From Raphanus sativus (Eukaryota; Streptophyta; Magnoliopsida; Brassicales; Brassicaceae): a stretch of DNA of 64,000 nucleotides. The notes under the pieces were generated by a model that worked only from the letters and a program-made list of their open reading frames with translations, did not search any database and was not told the DNA's origin. The stretch lies in the NCBI RefSeq assembly GCF_000801105.2, contig NC_079516.1, positions 46,232,908-46,296,907 of the forward strand. Direction: 5' to 3'. A program made the position numbers and the translations under genes. Positions 11,407-24,257 of this stretch are shown piece by piece. Each line of letters opens with the position of its first letter. The stretch's first letter is position 1.

Positions 11407-13157
11407 TCATTTCTTGAGAACGCCAAGCCTGAGACGAAAATCTTCTTCCATAAGTGGAAGCCCTTCACGGAGCTTCACCTTTGGTTCCCAACCAAGAACT
11501 TCTTTAGCTTTGCTTATGTCTGGTTTTCTCTGTCTCGGATCATCTGGTGTATTCTCCACCATCTTTATCTCCACGTCCGGCTTAATAAGCTGCATCAATC
11601 TCAATTCTCAGTACTAACCACATTGATTTACGTGATAATTGAATAACAAAAAATACAAATGCTAACCTCTTTAACCGTCTCAGCGAGTTCAACCATCGTG
11701 AATTCGCCTGGATTGCCTATATTGATTGGTCCGGTTTGGTCTCCTTCCATCAGACGCATTAGACCATCGACCTACAATACCAAAGTTGTGAACTATGGAA
11801 CAATTTGCTATATACAACTTTGCTATTACATACCATGTCTGAAACATAACAGAAACTTCGGGTTTGTGTTCCCGGTTTCTGAACAGTTAGCGCTTCTCCT
11901 CTGCAAAACCAAACATCAGTCTGGGATAGTAAAGATTCAACTCAATCTTGAATAAAAGACATATTGAAGAAGAAGAACTTGATTTTCACCTGAGAGCCTG
12001 AGCAATGAAGTTGCTCACGACACGACCATCATCAATGTTCATACGAGGACCATATGTGTTGAATATTCTGGCTATGCGTATTTCTACAATAACCCCGTAA
12101 CAAATAATAACTTAGCTAATCAAAAATATTCGAAGAAATAGAATACGATGGAAATAATAATTTACCAATCCCATGTTGCCTGTGGTAATCAAACATCAGA
12201 GTCTCTGCAACACGTTTTCCTTCATCGTAACAGCTTCTAACACCTGCATCGTAATCCATTTCGTGTTAGTTAATTAGTTAATGGCTTAGAGATTATTGCG
12301 ATTAATCATTTGTAATTACTTACCGATGGGGTTTACATTTCCCCAGTAGCTCTCGGTCTGAGGATGAACAAGAGGATCACCGTACACTTCAGATGTGGAA
12401 GTAAGCAAAATTCTTGCTCCAACTCGCTTAGCTAGTCCCAACATATTAAGTGTACCAATCACATTTGTTTTTATCGTCTGTCATCAAAACAAAAAGAAAA
12501 CCCTGATTATGATCATAAATCATTAAACATTAGTTATGTTTTGAATTAATGAAATTTAACAAACCTTAACAGGGTTGTATTTGTAGAAAATTGGAGATGC
12601 AGGACATGCTAGATGATAGATTTGATCAACCTCGACCATGAGAGGTTCTGTCACATCTGAAGATTTATAAAGGGAGTTAGTTAATTAATGCATTGCGTTT
12701 TCTCTAGTTAAATAATGTGACTAGGAAGAAGATAATACCATGACGAATAAGTTCAAATCTTGGATGACCAATCCATTTCTTGAGATTGTCTTTTGATCCT
12801 GTGAAGTAATTATCAGCGACGATTACTTCATTCTTTTCGTTTTGCATCAATCTATCAACCAAATGTGAACCAATGAATCCAGCTCCTCCTGTCACCAAGA
12901 TCCTCATATTTGACTGCAATTTACAAAATCATCCAAGCACATTCAATTTTAACTATCTTGAGATCTAAATACAAAACGAGTATTAACTTATGACTTTTGA
13001 CTTAATTACACATTGTACTAACTTTACTGCATTTTAAAACTCAATTGATTTTAGAGATTTGAAATAATATTTTGAGTGAATAAACCTGCAAAAACTTGGA
13101 ATTACGCAGTGGAGAAGGCATCGGTGGTGGCTTCGTGGTCGTTCCATTCGTTGCCAT
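11407..13157 (-). CDS. UXS6: UDP-glucuronate decarboxylase (UDP-xylose synthase), UXS5/6 type
   Basis: Converts UDP-glucuronate to UDP-xylose using bound NAD+, supplying xylose for wall polysaccharides and glycoproteins. Nine coding exons with clean GT..AG borders: 13157-13086, 12913-12739, 12656-12565, 12477-12324, 12243-12166, 12083-11990, 11900-11834, 11771-11667 and 11589-11407; total 339 aa. The N terminus is short and soluble ([20 protein letters not shown]) with no membrane anchor, so this is the cytosolic class. The Rossmann motif GGAGFIGS is in exon 2, the catalytic Y-x3-K appears as SCYDEGKR in exon 5, and the C terminus reads LRLGVLKK. A probable 5' UTR intron spans 13160-13232. 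All exons are intact. The family assignment is firm; UXS6 rather than UXS5 rests mainly on the neighbouring genes. Confidence 0.95.
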
Positions 13158-13345
13158 CTCTGCAAATTAGAAAATTGTAATCACAGATTATTAGAAGAAC
13201 ATACATATGCTGCATCACAGAATTAAGTAAACCTGATGATTAGCAGTTAGGAGCTTGATAAAACGAAAACTGTATACAATTACTCTTCTGATCTCAATGA
13301 TGTACTACAAGATCAATATAAGACCGATATTTATAAGCATATTTA
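13158..13345 (-). promoter_or_regulatory. UXS6-type 5' UTR intron and core promoter
   Basis: On the minus strand a leader exon ending catcag is followed by GT at 13232, and an acceptor AG at 13161-13160 lies two bases before the ATG, so a 73-bp 5' UTR intron is likely. A TATA-like cttataaatatc occurs at about 13328-13340. Confidence 0.55.
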
Positions 13346-14050
13346 CATTTTTAAATGATCATATAAAACATGAACATGAGTCCCACAAGATTTGTAATCT
13401 ACGCTAAAAAAACATGGAAGAAAAAAAGAAAATTCCCTACCAGAAAAGTGAGAGGAATAATCCAATCAACTGGACTGCACCAAACCCAAATTTTAGTTTG
13501 GTTCACCAAACGTCGCTTACAAATTAAGTTCTAATATATAATTTTATATCAAGAATGAAAAAGATAGATCAAAAAGAAACCGAAGACTCAAAAGAGTTTT
13601 GACTTTTCACCATTCTAGACTTAAGTCTTTAGATTAAACAAGTGAGACCGCAATAAGCATGGGTTTAAGGATTTTTATGGATCTTAAGTTTCGAGATCTG
13701 CGAGACGTTTAAACAAAGCATATATTATTAATTATATATTGATGGAGGTTAAAATGAGATATCCGCCGTAGGAATCGAACCATTGTTGTTGCGCTAAACG
13801 AATTTAACTATGGCATCTTTTTCTAAAAAAGTATTCGCAATTTATCTAGAATATGTCTTTTGTTTTGCTTTAGTCGTTAATTTAGTCGCAACAAGCATGA
13901 TGTTAGCAGATCATAGCTTTTTTTTTCTTCAGATAAGCTTCATCATTATACTTTGATCAAAAAAAGCTTCATTATACATCGGATATATTCTGTAAATGAC
14001 TACTAGCTCTTTACATTTTGCCATGACCCAAAACTACAAGTAGTAACCAA
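13346..14050. other. Spacer
   Basis: AT-rich. On the minus strand around 13770-13785 there is a ggttcgattcc-like B-box, but no complete tRNA or SINE could be drawn around it. Confidence 0.35.
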
Positions 14051-14052
14051 TT

Positions 14053-14925
14053 TCACCTAAATGCTTTCACATATTTTTTTTGGGTGTGGTTAAATGGATC
14101 AGAAAATTTTGGGTCTATGTCCAAATATCTCTTCGTTTTCAAAGGAGCCGAACATGTCACTGGCTCACTTGCATTCTTGAAATAAAATAAGTCTTTGGTG
14201 TAAAAGTAATAGCCGTGGAGACCTACACAAATCCCACCCAGCAGCCACACTATAAAATCTTTCATATAATATTTTTGCATCTAAAAGGCCTTACCCCCAC
14301 GAATAATGTAATCGGCCCAGGATATGCAATGATAAACTTTCTGGTTTTAGTCTGCACAATTGGTATCGTCGATGGTAAACCTGCGTGTATCCGCACCCGT
14401 TCGAATATGGATATGAGTTTTAAAAGGTTTTAAGTATTTTGATATAGAAGTCAGTTTGGATATTTTTAATTCGTATTCAGTTATTTCAAATTTGTTAATA
14501 ACTTCTTTTGGAAAATATACACTCACATAATTTTTGCGATTCGGTTATTGGAGAGAATATCAAAAGTAGCTTGCTTTTCTAAGCTATGCTTGAATTTCAT
14601 CAAAAAGCGAGAAAACCCTTTTGTTAATTCGCAAGGAAAGTCAACAAGATATTGATAAAAAAAAGTGAAAACGAGACTGAAAAGAAAAATGAACGTATAA
14701 CATACCATAAGGAGGGTCGTGTTTTTCATAATTCGTTAAAACTCCATTGTCAAGGTAAGTTCTTCGGTGGAGAGGAAAAGGAATATATATGCCAACAAGA
14801 TTTCCCCACATTTCAGGTGTCTTTGGGTTATGCTTCGGAAATCGGGTATAACCAATTATCCAGACATCCTCATAACAAAAGTCGTTTGAGTATTGAATGC
14901 TGATAAAATGTGCATGCCTGGTCAA
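14053..14925 (-). pseudogene. Unrecognised, probably decayed coding remnants
   Basis: Two minus-strand frames look more protein-like than random. 14053-14380 reads through TKTRKFIIAYPGPITLFVGV into a 75-residue frame starting MQKYYMKDFIVWLLGG. 14735-14925 contains the stretch DVWIIGYTRFPKHNPKTPEM and ends at a possible splice donor (g/gtatgt). A segment at about 14950-15060 is a diverged copy of 14285-14385. Frames are interrupted and no conserved family is recognised. A degraded multi-exon gene or transposon piece is the likeliest reading. Confidence 0.3.
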
Positions 14926-15155
14926 TAGAGCACGAACTTATCTCACTTTGAAATATTTTTATATATAAGAGAAAGGCTTTACATGCCCACGAATACTGAA
15001 ATTGGCCCAACATATACAAATAGAAAAATGAACTTTTTGTTTGTTTAGCCTTCACATAATTGGTATTGTTATTGGTATAACCAGCTGACCCACAACCTTA
15101 TTAACAAGAAGAGAAACAACAAAAAAAAAGCCATTTTATCAATGGAAAATTACGT

Positions 15156-18100
15156 TTATTTGTACAAAGAACGTATTTTGCAAGAGATCTCATGCAAGTT
15201 AACTTGGCTTGAAGGATTCTCCGACTGCACAACCTCTTCAACCATCTCCTCAATTTCTCTTGCCTCTTTCCCCATTTTCTCCACGCAAAACCCTAATGCA
15301 CTCAAACTTAACACAACTTCACTCTTGTCCACTTTAACCTCTTCTCTTTCTTCTTCCACACGGAACATACCATCCGCAGCTCCTCTGCAATGCTGGAGAT
15401 ACGTATTTAAAATATTTTCTGGCTCGCTTTCGGGGCTTGAGAAACTAGGGTTTGGTGTCTTCCCCAACTCAATGTCCCATGAACCATTATCGTTCTTTGC
15501 GAGCGCCTTTTCAAGGGCGTCTAGCGATTTGAGAAGAGTAATTTCCTCAAAAGATTTGGCTAAAAGACCTATGCTTTGTGTTAGACTCTTGAGATCTTTC
15601 TCTACCTCTCCAAGAATCTCCTCGCATTGTGGTGATTTTCCTTTTCCTTGTTCTCCAAGAAACCCTAGCGCGTGACCGCTGAACTGCAATAGATCAGCCA
15701 TTCTACACAATGATTCGAATAGCTTTTCGTAGCAAGAAGCGTTAAAAGGCGAAAACCAGAAACTCGGCTCAGCTTGTGCTTCTTCCGTAGACTTCTTGAG
15801 TGCATTAAGATGACTTCTCAGCTTCTTTTGACTCTCCACGATCTCCGCTTTACTCGGCTTAGCTCCAAACAAGCTTGCACACTCGTACAAAGCATGAAAG
15901 CTTCTAGAGAGCTCAAGTTTTGCCACGTTAGCGGCTCGCGTAGGCTGCAAGATAAGCTCCACCACGATCGAACAAGACAAGCCGATAAAAGTCTCGACGA
16001 TTCTGTCGATCGCAAACTCGCTTGGCTCTCCAAAATTTTTCCTTCCGAGAATCAAAACGGCTCCTATCGCCGCGGATATTCCTCCGGCTTGTCCGTACAT
16101 ACGGCTCTTGCTCAAGAAGCTAGAGAAGATGAACCATGGAAGCAAAGAAAGAAACCTAACCGTCAAAAACCTTTGAAACACAAAACAGCCCATCACTCCG
16201 TACACGGTCCCTATCACTGTCCCTTGTGCCTTCACATTCGCCACTTTAAACGTGGCTTCTCTTGCTGCAGCGAAGCTGATCGCTACAGGTAAACCAGCCC
16301 AATACCCGTTTGGCTTACTATACAATGACCCTAGAAAAATCGCTAAACCTAACGAAAGCGATAACTTAATCGCTGGCATAACCTTCTTGCTGTCCCAATC
16401 ACTAATCCAAGACCTACTCTTGGATTTGACTGAGCCCTTGTTCTCCTCCGGTTTTACTTTGTTCTCCTCCGGTTTAGCCGTTGAGATGGTTTCGAGGAGC
16501 CTGAGGCAGAACAGGAAGAAGTAAAAGGGCAAATCTTGAGATGTTTCCGGGATTTCTTGAAGTGTTTGGAGGCACTCGTCGGGTTTTTCTAGATCGGTTT
16601 CTGGAGTTACCGACGGTTGGGGGGTGTTGTTTACTCGTTTGATTGAGAGAATGACACGTTCTTGCATGTTCTTGATACCATCTTTGACTTCTCCAGCAAG
16701 TAAACTTGGAGGTATAGGAGATTTGCTTACTAATACCATTTCCATTCCTCTCAGAGCGATCTCCATGTTTTGAAGCTTCTCTCCTTTGTTATCATTCATG
16801 TTTTTCCATCTCCATATCTTAAATGGAAGCCTCTCCCATTTCATGCTTAGCTATGTAGATAAACATTCCAGTATCTATCTTATTAAAGGTGAAGTACAAT
16901 TTCGGTGTGTTTGGATACTTGGATAAGAGTATTAAAAAAATCTGGTGTGTTTGGAAACATAGATTGTAGTCTTTTTTTAAAAAATATTTTGTTTGGAAAC
17001 AAAGATAATAGTATTAAACAGAAAAAAAGTAATGGGCTTAAGTTATTAAGTCCATTATAAAAGAATGTTGTCTTATATATAAGAAAAATACAATATAAAA
17101 CTCAATTTAAAATATCAACTCAAATTATGGTTTTTATATTTCATATTAAGTTTTTAAAATATAATATATGTAATTATTTATCTGATGATACGTATTAAAT
17201 ACTATTAATTATATGATTACTTATATGATAGTACATATAAAATACGATTAATTATATGATGAAATTATAAGATATATAATAATGACTAAGGATGGGTTTT
17301 CAGATATCCATACGGGTTTGGTTCTGATCGGTTTGCGTTTCGGGTTTTCGAGGTCAAAGATTTCAGTCCTATTAGGATGTTTCTAAATTTTTGTTTGAGT
17401 TTGATTCGGATCTTTGCGGGTTTGGTTTGAGTTTGGATAACCTATTTAAATTATTTTTAAAGTTTTAAATCACTATATATTTTAAATTTCTCAAAATCTA
17501 TAAATAAAGTAATATATTACCTATAAATTTAAAGGTATCATTCTTGATATTTTATATACGTTAAATATAAAAATAATTAATATATAAGTATTTAAATCTA
17601 TTTTAGATAAATTCAGGTACACCAATACTTCGGTTCGGATCCGATTCGGTTCTCTAACTAACAAAATTTTGAATAATTCGAATATTTAATCAATTTATGT
17701 TCAGGTTTGGTACTATATTTACGGATTGGTATCAGTTCTGTTCCTCGGATTCATTTTGCCAAACCCTAATAATTACATGAAAAAAAAATATCATCATATT
17801 TTTAAAAATATACATCCGCGGAGGTGCAGAGATCAAAGTCTATAATTATTTATTTTAACAACAAGTCAAATAAATATATTGATTGAAGAGCGAATAAAAC
17901 AAAACTAGATAAATACATAGTTTACCAGAAACACTCTATGTATCGAATTTATTATAATTTTTTTATTAAAATAAATAAATTCAATAATTACAAACAAATA
18001 ATATATTTCATAAAAGTGAAAAATAATACCCGCGCTTTCGAAGCGCGGGTCAAAATCTAGTTAGATATTATTTACCTATATTTTATACCCAAATTGATTA

Positions 18101-19832
18101 TGAGAAAACAAAAAAATGAGAATTAATTAATTACTTGGTATCGTTTGATGGTTTGATAACGCTTAGATGAAGTATGAGACAACTCTCGAGCCTGTGAGAC
18201 AGAAGCCATTGCTGATATGGCGTCTTCGGCGCAAAAAGCTTTCATGTACAACTTCACTCGCGTCGTTATATTTTGACCAATCTCTTTGCAGCTTTCTTTG
18301 ACCTGCCCACGTGTATATTTAAAGTAAATTAATTTTGGTAATATCAGAGAGAACTATACCATTGCCAATGGATTCAGTACTAGTCTACACATAATTTTAG
18401 TAGTGGGAGATAAAGTTTTGTTATAATTTCACGGATTGTATTAGTTAATTAATATAGAAAAAAGAGAATCATATTGTCTGCGATGCGACACAGCTTGTGC
18501 GCAATATTTTGGAAGAATTAGTACAAAAATTTAGGCGGTGTATGGTATATGTCTATATGACCTACGCAAGATATAAAATATAGCGGTACGGAATAAAGTT
18601 AGGAACAACACTTCGAAATAAACGTGAAGATGTTTCATTGTTTTGTGACTGTATAACCAAAGTCCACATATTAATCTATTATGCTCATTGATTACTTTCT
18701 TCTTTTGGTTCGATTTAATTCAAACACGTATACAGATCTACACAATATTTAAATCCTAACAAGTGATTTTCTTTTCTTTGGGTTGAATATATAATAAGGA
18801 GAATTATGTAACTTTTTCTTATACTCATGAAAGATCGAAATACAGCTAGATTGAAGCAAATCATGCTAATGAGTTGTTCTTCCATGAAAAAAAATTAATC
18901 AGGAGACATCCCAACTTATGAAAAAATCCAAATTATTTTTTAAAAGAAGGTGTAATCTTCTCTCTGTATATTTAAACGAGGCCCAAAACATTGTTTCAAA
19001 TTCACGTAGCTAAGTACAAAAAAAAAATTCACGTAGCTACATATGTTTAATATTGTGAGGTTGTTTCAGATCCGGTGCTTCGAACCCATATGCAAGATAT
19101 TGAAGTTTCCATTTAGATCTCGGTTCTTTATTTACATTTGCTGATCTTTACGGCTTTGCATTTTGTTTTGTATTTTTCATGTATTAACACAAACATATTA
19201 TTCGTGTTTGGAACAATCGAGAATACGTACAAAGAGATAAATATATGCATTTATACGTAAAGACTGTATGTGTTGTACTGAGAAAGAGATGGTACCTCGC
19301 AAGTAGCCAAACGAGGAAGTGGAATGAGAAGTGCAAAAACGCAAGCTATAACGCCGAGTGCGGTGCTAGCAGCGACTCTAAGTGGGTGCATGACTGGCTC
19401 AGTCTCTGCTCCATTTATATAACCAATAACATAGATAAGAACAATCTGGCCTAGCGCGATCCGCTTAGCCACCAAGTGTGTTGAACCATTTGGTAACACA
19501 ACCACGAACGCTGCTAAAGCTGCGGCTAAAGCAGTAGTTCCTGCCGTGAGTCGAGCTGGTCCTATAAGCCTTAAAGTAATAATAGCTGGTGCAACGCTCT
19601 GACATGTGGCGTAAAGCGCTAGCCAGCAGCCACGTAGTGTGTCGCCGAGCGTGGCGTCGGTGATGATGAGAATGACCGTGACGTAAGAAAACGCTGGGAA
19701 TGCTACATAACGGAGGATCCATTGGGGTCCGTAGAGTGTAGCTACACCAACGATTGTGCAAGCTAGAGCTGTGCGGAACGCTGAAGCTAGGCACATGCGC
19801 CACATGGCTCGGCCTCTCTCAGTCATTTGCAT
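15156..19832 (-). CDS. FUSC-family membrane protein (At2g28780-like)
   Basis: Three exons: 19832-19296 (179 aa), 18302-18135 (56 aa) and 16850-15156 (564 aa plus stop), all phase 0 with GT..AG borders, total 799 aa. The family is the fusaric-acid-resistance/aromatic-acid efflux type, annotated in Arabidopsis as a p-hydroxybenzoic acid efflux pump-like protein. Exon 1 encodes several hydrophobic helices from about residue 15 (e.g. FRTALACTIVGVATLYGP, VAFPAFSYVTVILIITDATL). Exon 3 has a second set (GLAIFLGSLYSKPNGYWAGL, GQAGGISAAIGAVLILGRKN) followed by a long soluble C-terminal region. This two-block layout is usual for the family. Intron 1 is 993 bp; intron 2 is 1,284 bp because a Helitron sits in it. 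The frame is intact. Substrate is unknown. Confidence 0.9.
16874..18060 (+). mobile_element. Helitron inside intron 2 of the FUSC gene
   Basis: Complete non-autonomous Helitron, 1,187 bp, between host A (16873) and T (18061). It starts TCTATCTTATTAAA and ends with the palindrome cccgcgctttcgaagcgcggg, a short spacer and CTAG. It carries no target duplication, as expected. Its left end lies only 23 bp from the 3' splice site of the host intron (16851). Removing it leaves a normal 97-bp intron. The last ~200 bp closely match the Helitron at 38354-39268. Confidence 0.88.
17283..17770. repeat. Diverged copy of the 61.4-kb TIR-type repeat, nested in the Helitron
   Basis: Words such as gtcaaagatttcag, gttcggatcc, gggtttggttt and the end aaaccctaa follow the same order as in the element at 61412-62087, at much lower identity. 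It appears to have been carried by the intronic Helitron. Confidence 0.5.
18998..19039 (+). mobile_element. Micro-insertion of a poly(A) tail (TSD 15 bp)
   Basis: aaattcacgtagcta occurs at 18998-19012 and again at 19025-19039. The 12-bp filler is agtac plus A7. It lies in intron 1 of the FUSC gene. Confidence 0.65.
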
Positions 19833-19959
19833 TCTTTATGGAGAGAAAGCCAAGACAAACTCTTAAGGGGACAAAAGCTTAGGTTTGGGAGCTAATTCGT
19901 TGTTGTTGGTAAGAAAAAGTAATCAGAAGAATATGGAATAACTGAGAGAGAAGTGTGAG

Positions 19960-19985
19960 ACAATGAAGGGCTTATAAAGACGTGT
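19960..19985 (-). promoter_or_regulatory. TATA box of the FUSC gene
   Basis: On the minus strand ctttataag (about 19971-19979) lies about 140 bp before the start codon at 19832. Confidence 0.45.
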
Positions 19986-22425
19986 TGATCTGATGAGTGG
20001 GTCAGTGCTCTCTTAGGGGACGTGGAAGTACACCAAGCGGGTTGGGTTCCACGTGAGAAAATTAATGTGGATCATTTTCTTTTTGAATTATCAGAAGTTT
20101 GGGTCAGGAGGATCATTATGTAATGAGAACTCAAAACTTTATATTTAATCGATTAGTTTCATTTGAACAGATAGTGGCCATATATTATAATTAATTAATA
20201 TATTGTACCTATTAATGTTTTCTTTGTCTTTACCGATCTATACGGCTCGAAAATATTAAACAGGAACAGTATATTATAGTATTTGACATAAAGCGGTCTT
20301 AAATCACGTTTTCAACAAAAAGCAAAATTTATTTGTTCTCGTATCTAATGAGAATTTAGAGTCTTAAATATTAGAATATACAATAATCTGACTTGTGGAT
20401 GCAACCACTGCAAGCATAGCATGTCCCTTCGGGTTTAAAAGATCAGGTAGATGATCAAATCTTGAGTTATGCAAGAGTTAGTGGTAGAAAAACGACAAGG
20501 TAAGAAATAGCTGCGGTAGATAGTGATGGTGCATAAAAATGATTATATTTTTACAAAAAAAAAAAATTATACTAAATGATATATTGGTTTCGATGATATA
20601 CATATATATAACCATAATTTTAGGAAATTTTTAGAGGAAACAGTTAAATATTTATTAGAAAGTAATAGAACTTTTTTATAAAAAAATTCCTATTTAAAAT
20701 CAAGGAGCCATACAGTTAGAATATCTTTATCCCTAAACCCTTAAAATGAGTTCTTAAACTTTTTATCTGATTTAGAAAAAAACTAAAAACCATCGATTAT
20801 GGGCCGTCACATATCAGTAGAATCTGCAAACAGTATAAGAACCCAACAAACTTGTCTCTAGCAGAAGATGTGAGAAGGATTGGTTTTAAAAAAGATGTGG
20901 ACTCCACCTTTTAAAAATCCATTTAAGAAGTGGAGAAATAATGCTCTTATATGTCGTAAGTCTTAGTTTTCGAGAAACAATAGAGATAGAGACAAGCGGG
21001 AGCATAATATTGGATTAGAAGCGAATAATTGCTTAGAAGTACAAGAAAAAAAGAGATATGACTGAAGGTAGAGACTCTACTAGTTGGAGTTACGAGCCTC
21101 AAACCCTAATCTATTTATCCTGAAATTTTTAGTTGGTTTTAGAGCATTTTTATCGCTGATAAAAGTGGGGTTCTTAATTTATGCCTCCCCTCCCCCTCCT
21201 CCCAAAGGCATAAGATTCAGTTCTTTCGTGTGTAAAATAAAGATTATTGTTTCTTCGACTCTTACATTGTTTACAGGCCCAACTGAAACGTGACAATCCA
21301 CAATTGGTTAACTTTATAATTTTTTTTCAGACAAAAAATCAAATAAAAATTCCTATTATAAAGTTGTGCGATAAAGATGCTCTTAGAGGTCTTACTCGAT
21401 ACCTCGTGCTAGACTATGCTAATATCAATATTTTATATTCACAATTATATCAACATTTATGCATGCGCTCTATAGAGCTTAAATTCCAAAACTAAACTAT
21501 ACTCCACAAACTGATTTATATGATACTAATTGCAAACCCTTTAACCAGTAATAAGATTAGTAATTTTCTCCATTCCAACTCACTTTTTAGAGTTTTTCAT
21601 GTATATTAAAAAAACAAGATAGATTTTAGTTATAGACTATAATCCTATCCGTGTTAAAAAGTGGAATATATTTTTAAATTTTTCAAAATCGACAAAATAT
21701 AATTGCAAATGTTAGAATTTGTATGTTGATGATGTCGGTTTCGGCTTCACATTTGTTTTTGACAAATACCTGTTATGTTAATAATTTGAGTTTAATATAA
21801 TACTTTGTTTTATTGTGACACGTACGTTATGCTCACCAAATAATTTGTTACGCAGTTTAAACCAACATATTTTAACTATTTTATTCCTCTTGAAAAAACG
21901 TTTTTGGATATATATTAGAAAATAAAAAGTAAACTATATTTATAGGGTTTGATAGCTAAAACGTTAATATTTTGTTTGTTTTTTTGACAATTTTAAATTT
22001 CAAAGAGTAGATTTGGGAGAATATATTTCAGAACATCAGGTTTTATTTAATAGATCGATTTTTGATTGACTAAGGTAAAATGTCAAATAAGATATATTAA
22101 TAATTTGGAATTAGTCCAACATAAACTCTTATATAATAAATAAAAATATAGTACTCTGGATTAATAGATTAGATGGATTGTTTCTTGTGATCAGCTATTT
22201 CTCATAATTTTTAGTCAATCAAAATCTAATAAACACATACAATTTATCATTATTATATACAATAAAATATAAAATATAATTTTTAGAAATATAATTTTTG
22301 TCTAAAATATGGATTATTATAAAACAGAAAGAGTAAACAATAAAACATTATTTTTACTGTTTTAACCGCATTCGCTCTTCCACATGATCCATTTCACTAA
22401 TTTGCAGAACCATCAAAGGGTAAGA
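19986..22425. other. Spacer
   Basis: AT-rich intergenic DNA. Small open frames around 21.1-21.5 kb show no domain or codon structure. No RNA gene seen. Confidence 0.4.
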
Positions 22426-22665
22426 GCATATCTAACTCCACTATATTTCTCACTCTAAAATAAAATTTAAAGTAAAAATATTTTAATGGTATTATAGAGT
22501 GAAAATTATGTTTATTCCAAATATAGAGTAACTTGTCTATTTTTGTTCATCACTCTATTTTTTACTTTAAAATAGAATATCATTAGAATAAATTTCAATT
22601 CTATTATAGAGTAGTCACTCTATTTTAGAAAAAAATAGAATAAACCAATAGAAATGGTCTAAGCA
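22426..22665. repeat. Diverged MITE-like repeat
   Basis: Older copy of the repeat at 23942-24190: shared words include taagagcat, ctccact, tcactctaaaata and a terminal cactctattttag, with many changes. No coding capacity. Confidence 0.55.
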
Positions 22666-22675
22666 TATGTATTTA

Positions 22676-22723
22676 TACTAGATGACATATTTTTTTGTTT
22701 TTGTCAAAGCTACTAAATGGCAT
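22676..22723 (-). mobile_element. Possible micro-insertion (imperfect 13-bp TSD)
   Basis: tactagatgacat (22676-22688) and tactaaatggcat (22711-22723) bracket a T-rich filler ending gtcaaagc. Two mismatches suggest an old event. Confidence 0.45.
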
Positions 22724-23941
22724 CTTAAAATTCTGAATAGAATGCTATGTTACAGCATGTATGTCACAATCTTTTTCTGAAGTAACAAGAAAGCTAAATT
22801 TAATTGTAGTTATTTTCTATACAGTTACTGGGAAATATTACATAAAAATTACCAAGAAATTCATAATTAAAAAATGTTTGGGTGATAAATAAATTGCAGA
22901 AATGTGACTGGATCTAATGATCGTGCATAAGAAAAAGAATGTACGTACAAATATTTTGTCTATTGACTTCAACACTATAAAAGAATTTCTTTAATACTAT
23001 GAAACTGGATAAAAAAAGAAGAAGAAAAACTGGATCAAACTTCAAGAATGACTGGAAAGATATAAAGTAGACCATGGCTCTATCTACTAAGAAAGAGGCA
23101 AGGACAGAACAGCTGAAATGTGATCCGTCGCCTAACCTATATAAATGTAACATGTCATGACTTTGATTTCTCGAGAGTTCCCATGCAAACATGAGGAAAA
23201 CACCAAAATCCGGATGCTTGGGTTCAGAAACGTGGATTATGTTTCGGTTTTACTAATTATGTTTTGGTTTTAAATTTTTTACTACGAGTATACATTCGTA
23301 AGTAGTGTCTAGATTACATAATTCGTCACGCGTGTCTACATATGCAAATGGAAATACATTTTTTCTCCCAATTTACTAATGTACTTCCATTTTGTTAAAT
23401 ACGCTATCTTACGTAAATACTATATGTGCCGACAAGAGAAATTAATATGCACGTAAGCTATCCGCCGTTTACACATGGTCGCACTGAAAATACAAAACCA
23501 AACTTCAAGAAACAGCAGAAAGTGAGTCACAAACGATAAAACTATAAATGCCCCAGAAAGATGGTCAATGGCGTAAAAAGCAAATTGCGATTCAAATCCG
23601 TACCGTTGTTATTTCACACTAAGTTTTCACACTAAGTCACACTTCTAAATTGAAAGGCGCACTCGCACGCTCTATGCAAATTACATGTTTTTATTTTTAA
23701 TCACTTTGCTGTTTAGCATTTAGTGTATACATATCTGTTATCTCTTAACCATATACAAACCAAACTCTCTAACAAGTAGCAAATTACATGTTTAAGTGAC
23801 TCTTTAGCTTATATATGGACTTTACAGTACTTCAGCCACTTCTCTAGTTCGACCTTCTTAAATCGAGACCATCTTCAACAGATAAACTAGAATAATTAGA
23901 CTGTCAGTAGCGTAATTCAAAATCGACGTTTTGAGTAAATA
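22724..23941. other. Spacer
   Basis: No supported gene. The longest frame (22914-23192, minus) shows no family signature. Confidence 0.4.
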
Positions 23942-24190
23942 AGAGCATCTCCAACTCCACTCTATTTTTCACTCTAAAATAGAGTTTAGAGTAAGAAATG
24001 CTCCAATGGTACTCTATTTCTCACTCTATAATAGATTGAAAAATAGGTTTACTCCACATATAGAGTAAGTTGTTTTTTATTTGTTCATCACTCTATTTTT
24101 TACTCTAAAATAGGGTACCATTGGAGCAAACTCCATCTATATTATAGAGTCACTCTATTTTAGAGTAAAAAATAAAGTGAACTCTAAGCG
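23942..24190. repeat. MITE-like repeat of the actctattttagagt family
   Basis: Starts gagcatctccaactccactc and is built from words such as cactctaaaatagagt and cactctattttagagt, giving strong internal inverted complementarity. No coding capacity. Similar short repeats are common in Brassicaceae spacers. Confidence 0.6.
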
Positions 24191-24257
24191 GCGAAAATTA
24201 ACCGCAAATAGAGCATGTTAGCACATGAGCTTAGCCGCTCACAAATTTCCAACCAAA

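Noticed and set aside
13765..13800. B-box-like ggttcgattcc on the minus strand
   Set aside because: No A-box at the right distance and no cloverleaf or SINE body could be formed.
15142..16524. Plus-strand frames at 15142-15675, 15774-16292 and 16252-16524
   Set aside because: They are antisense shadows of exon 3 of the FUSC gene, which has clear membrane-protein homology.
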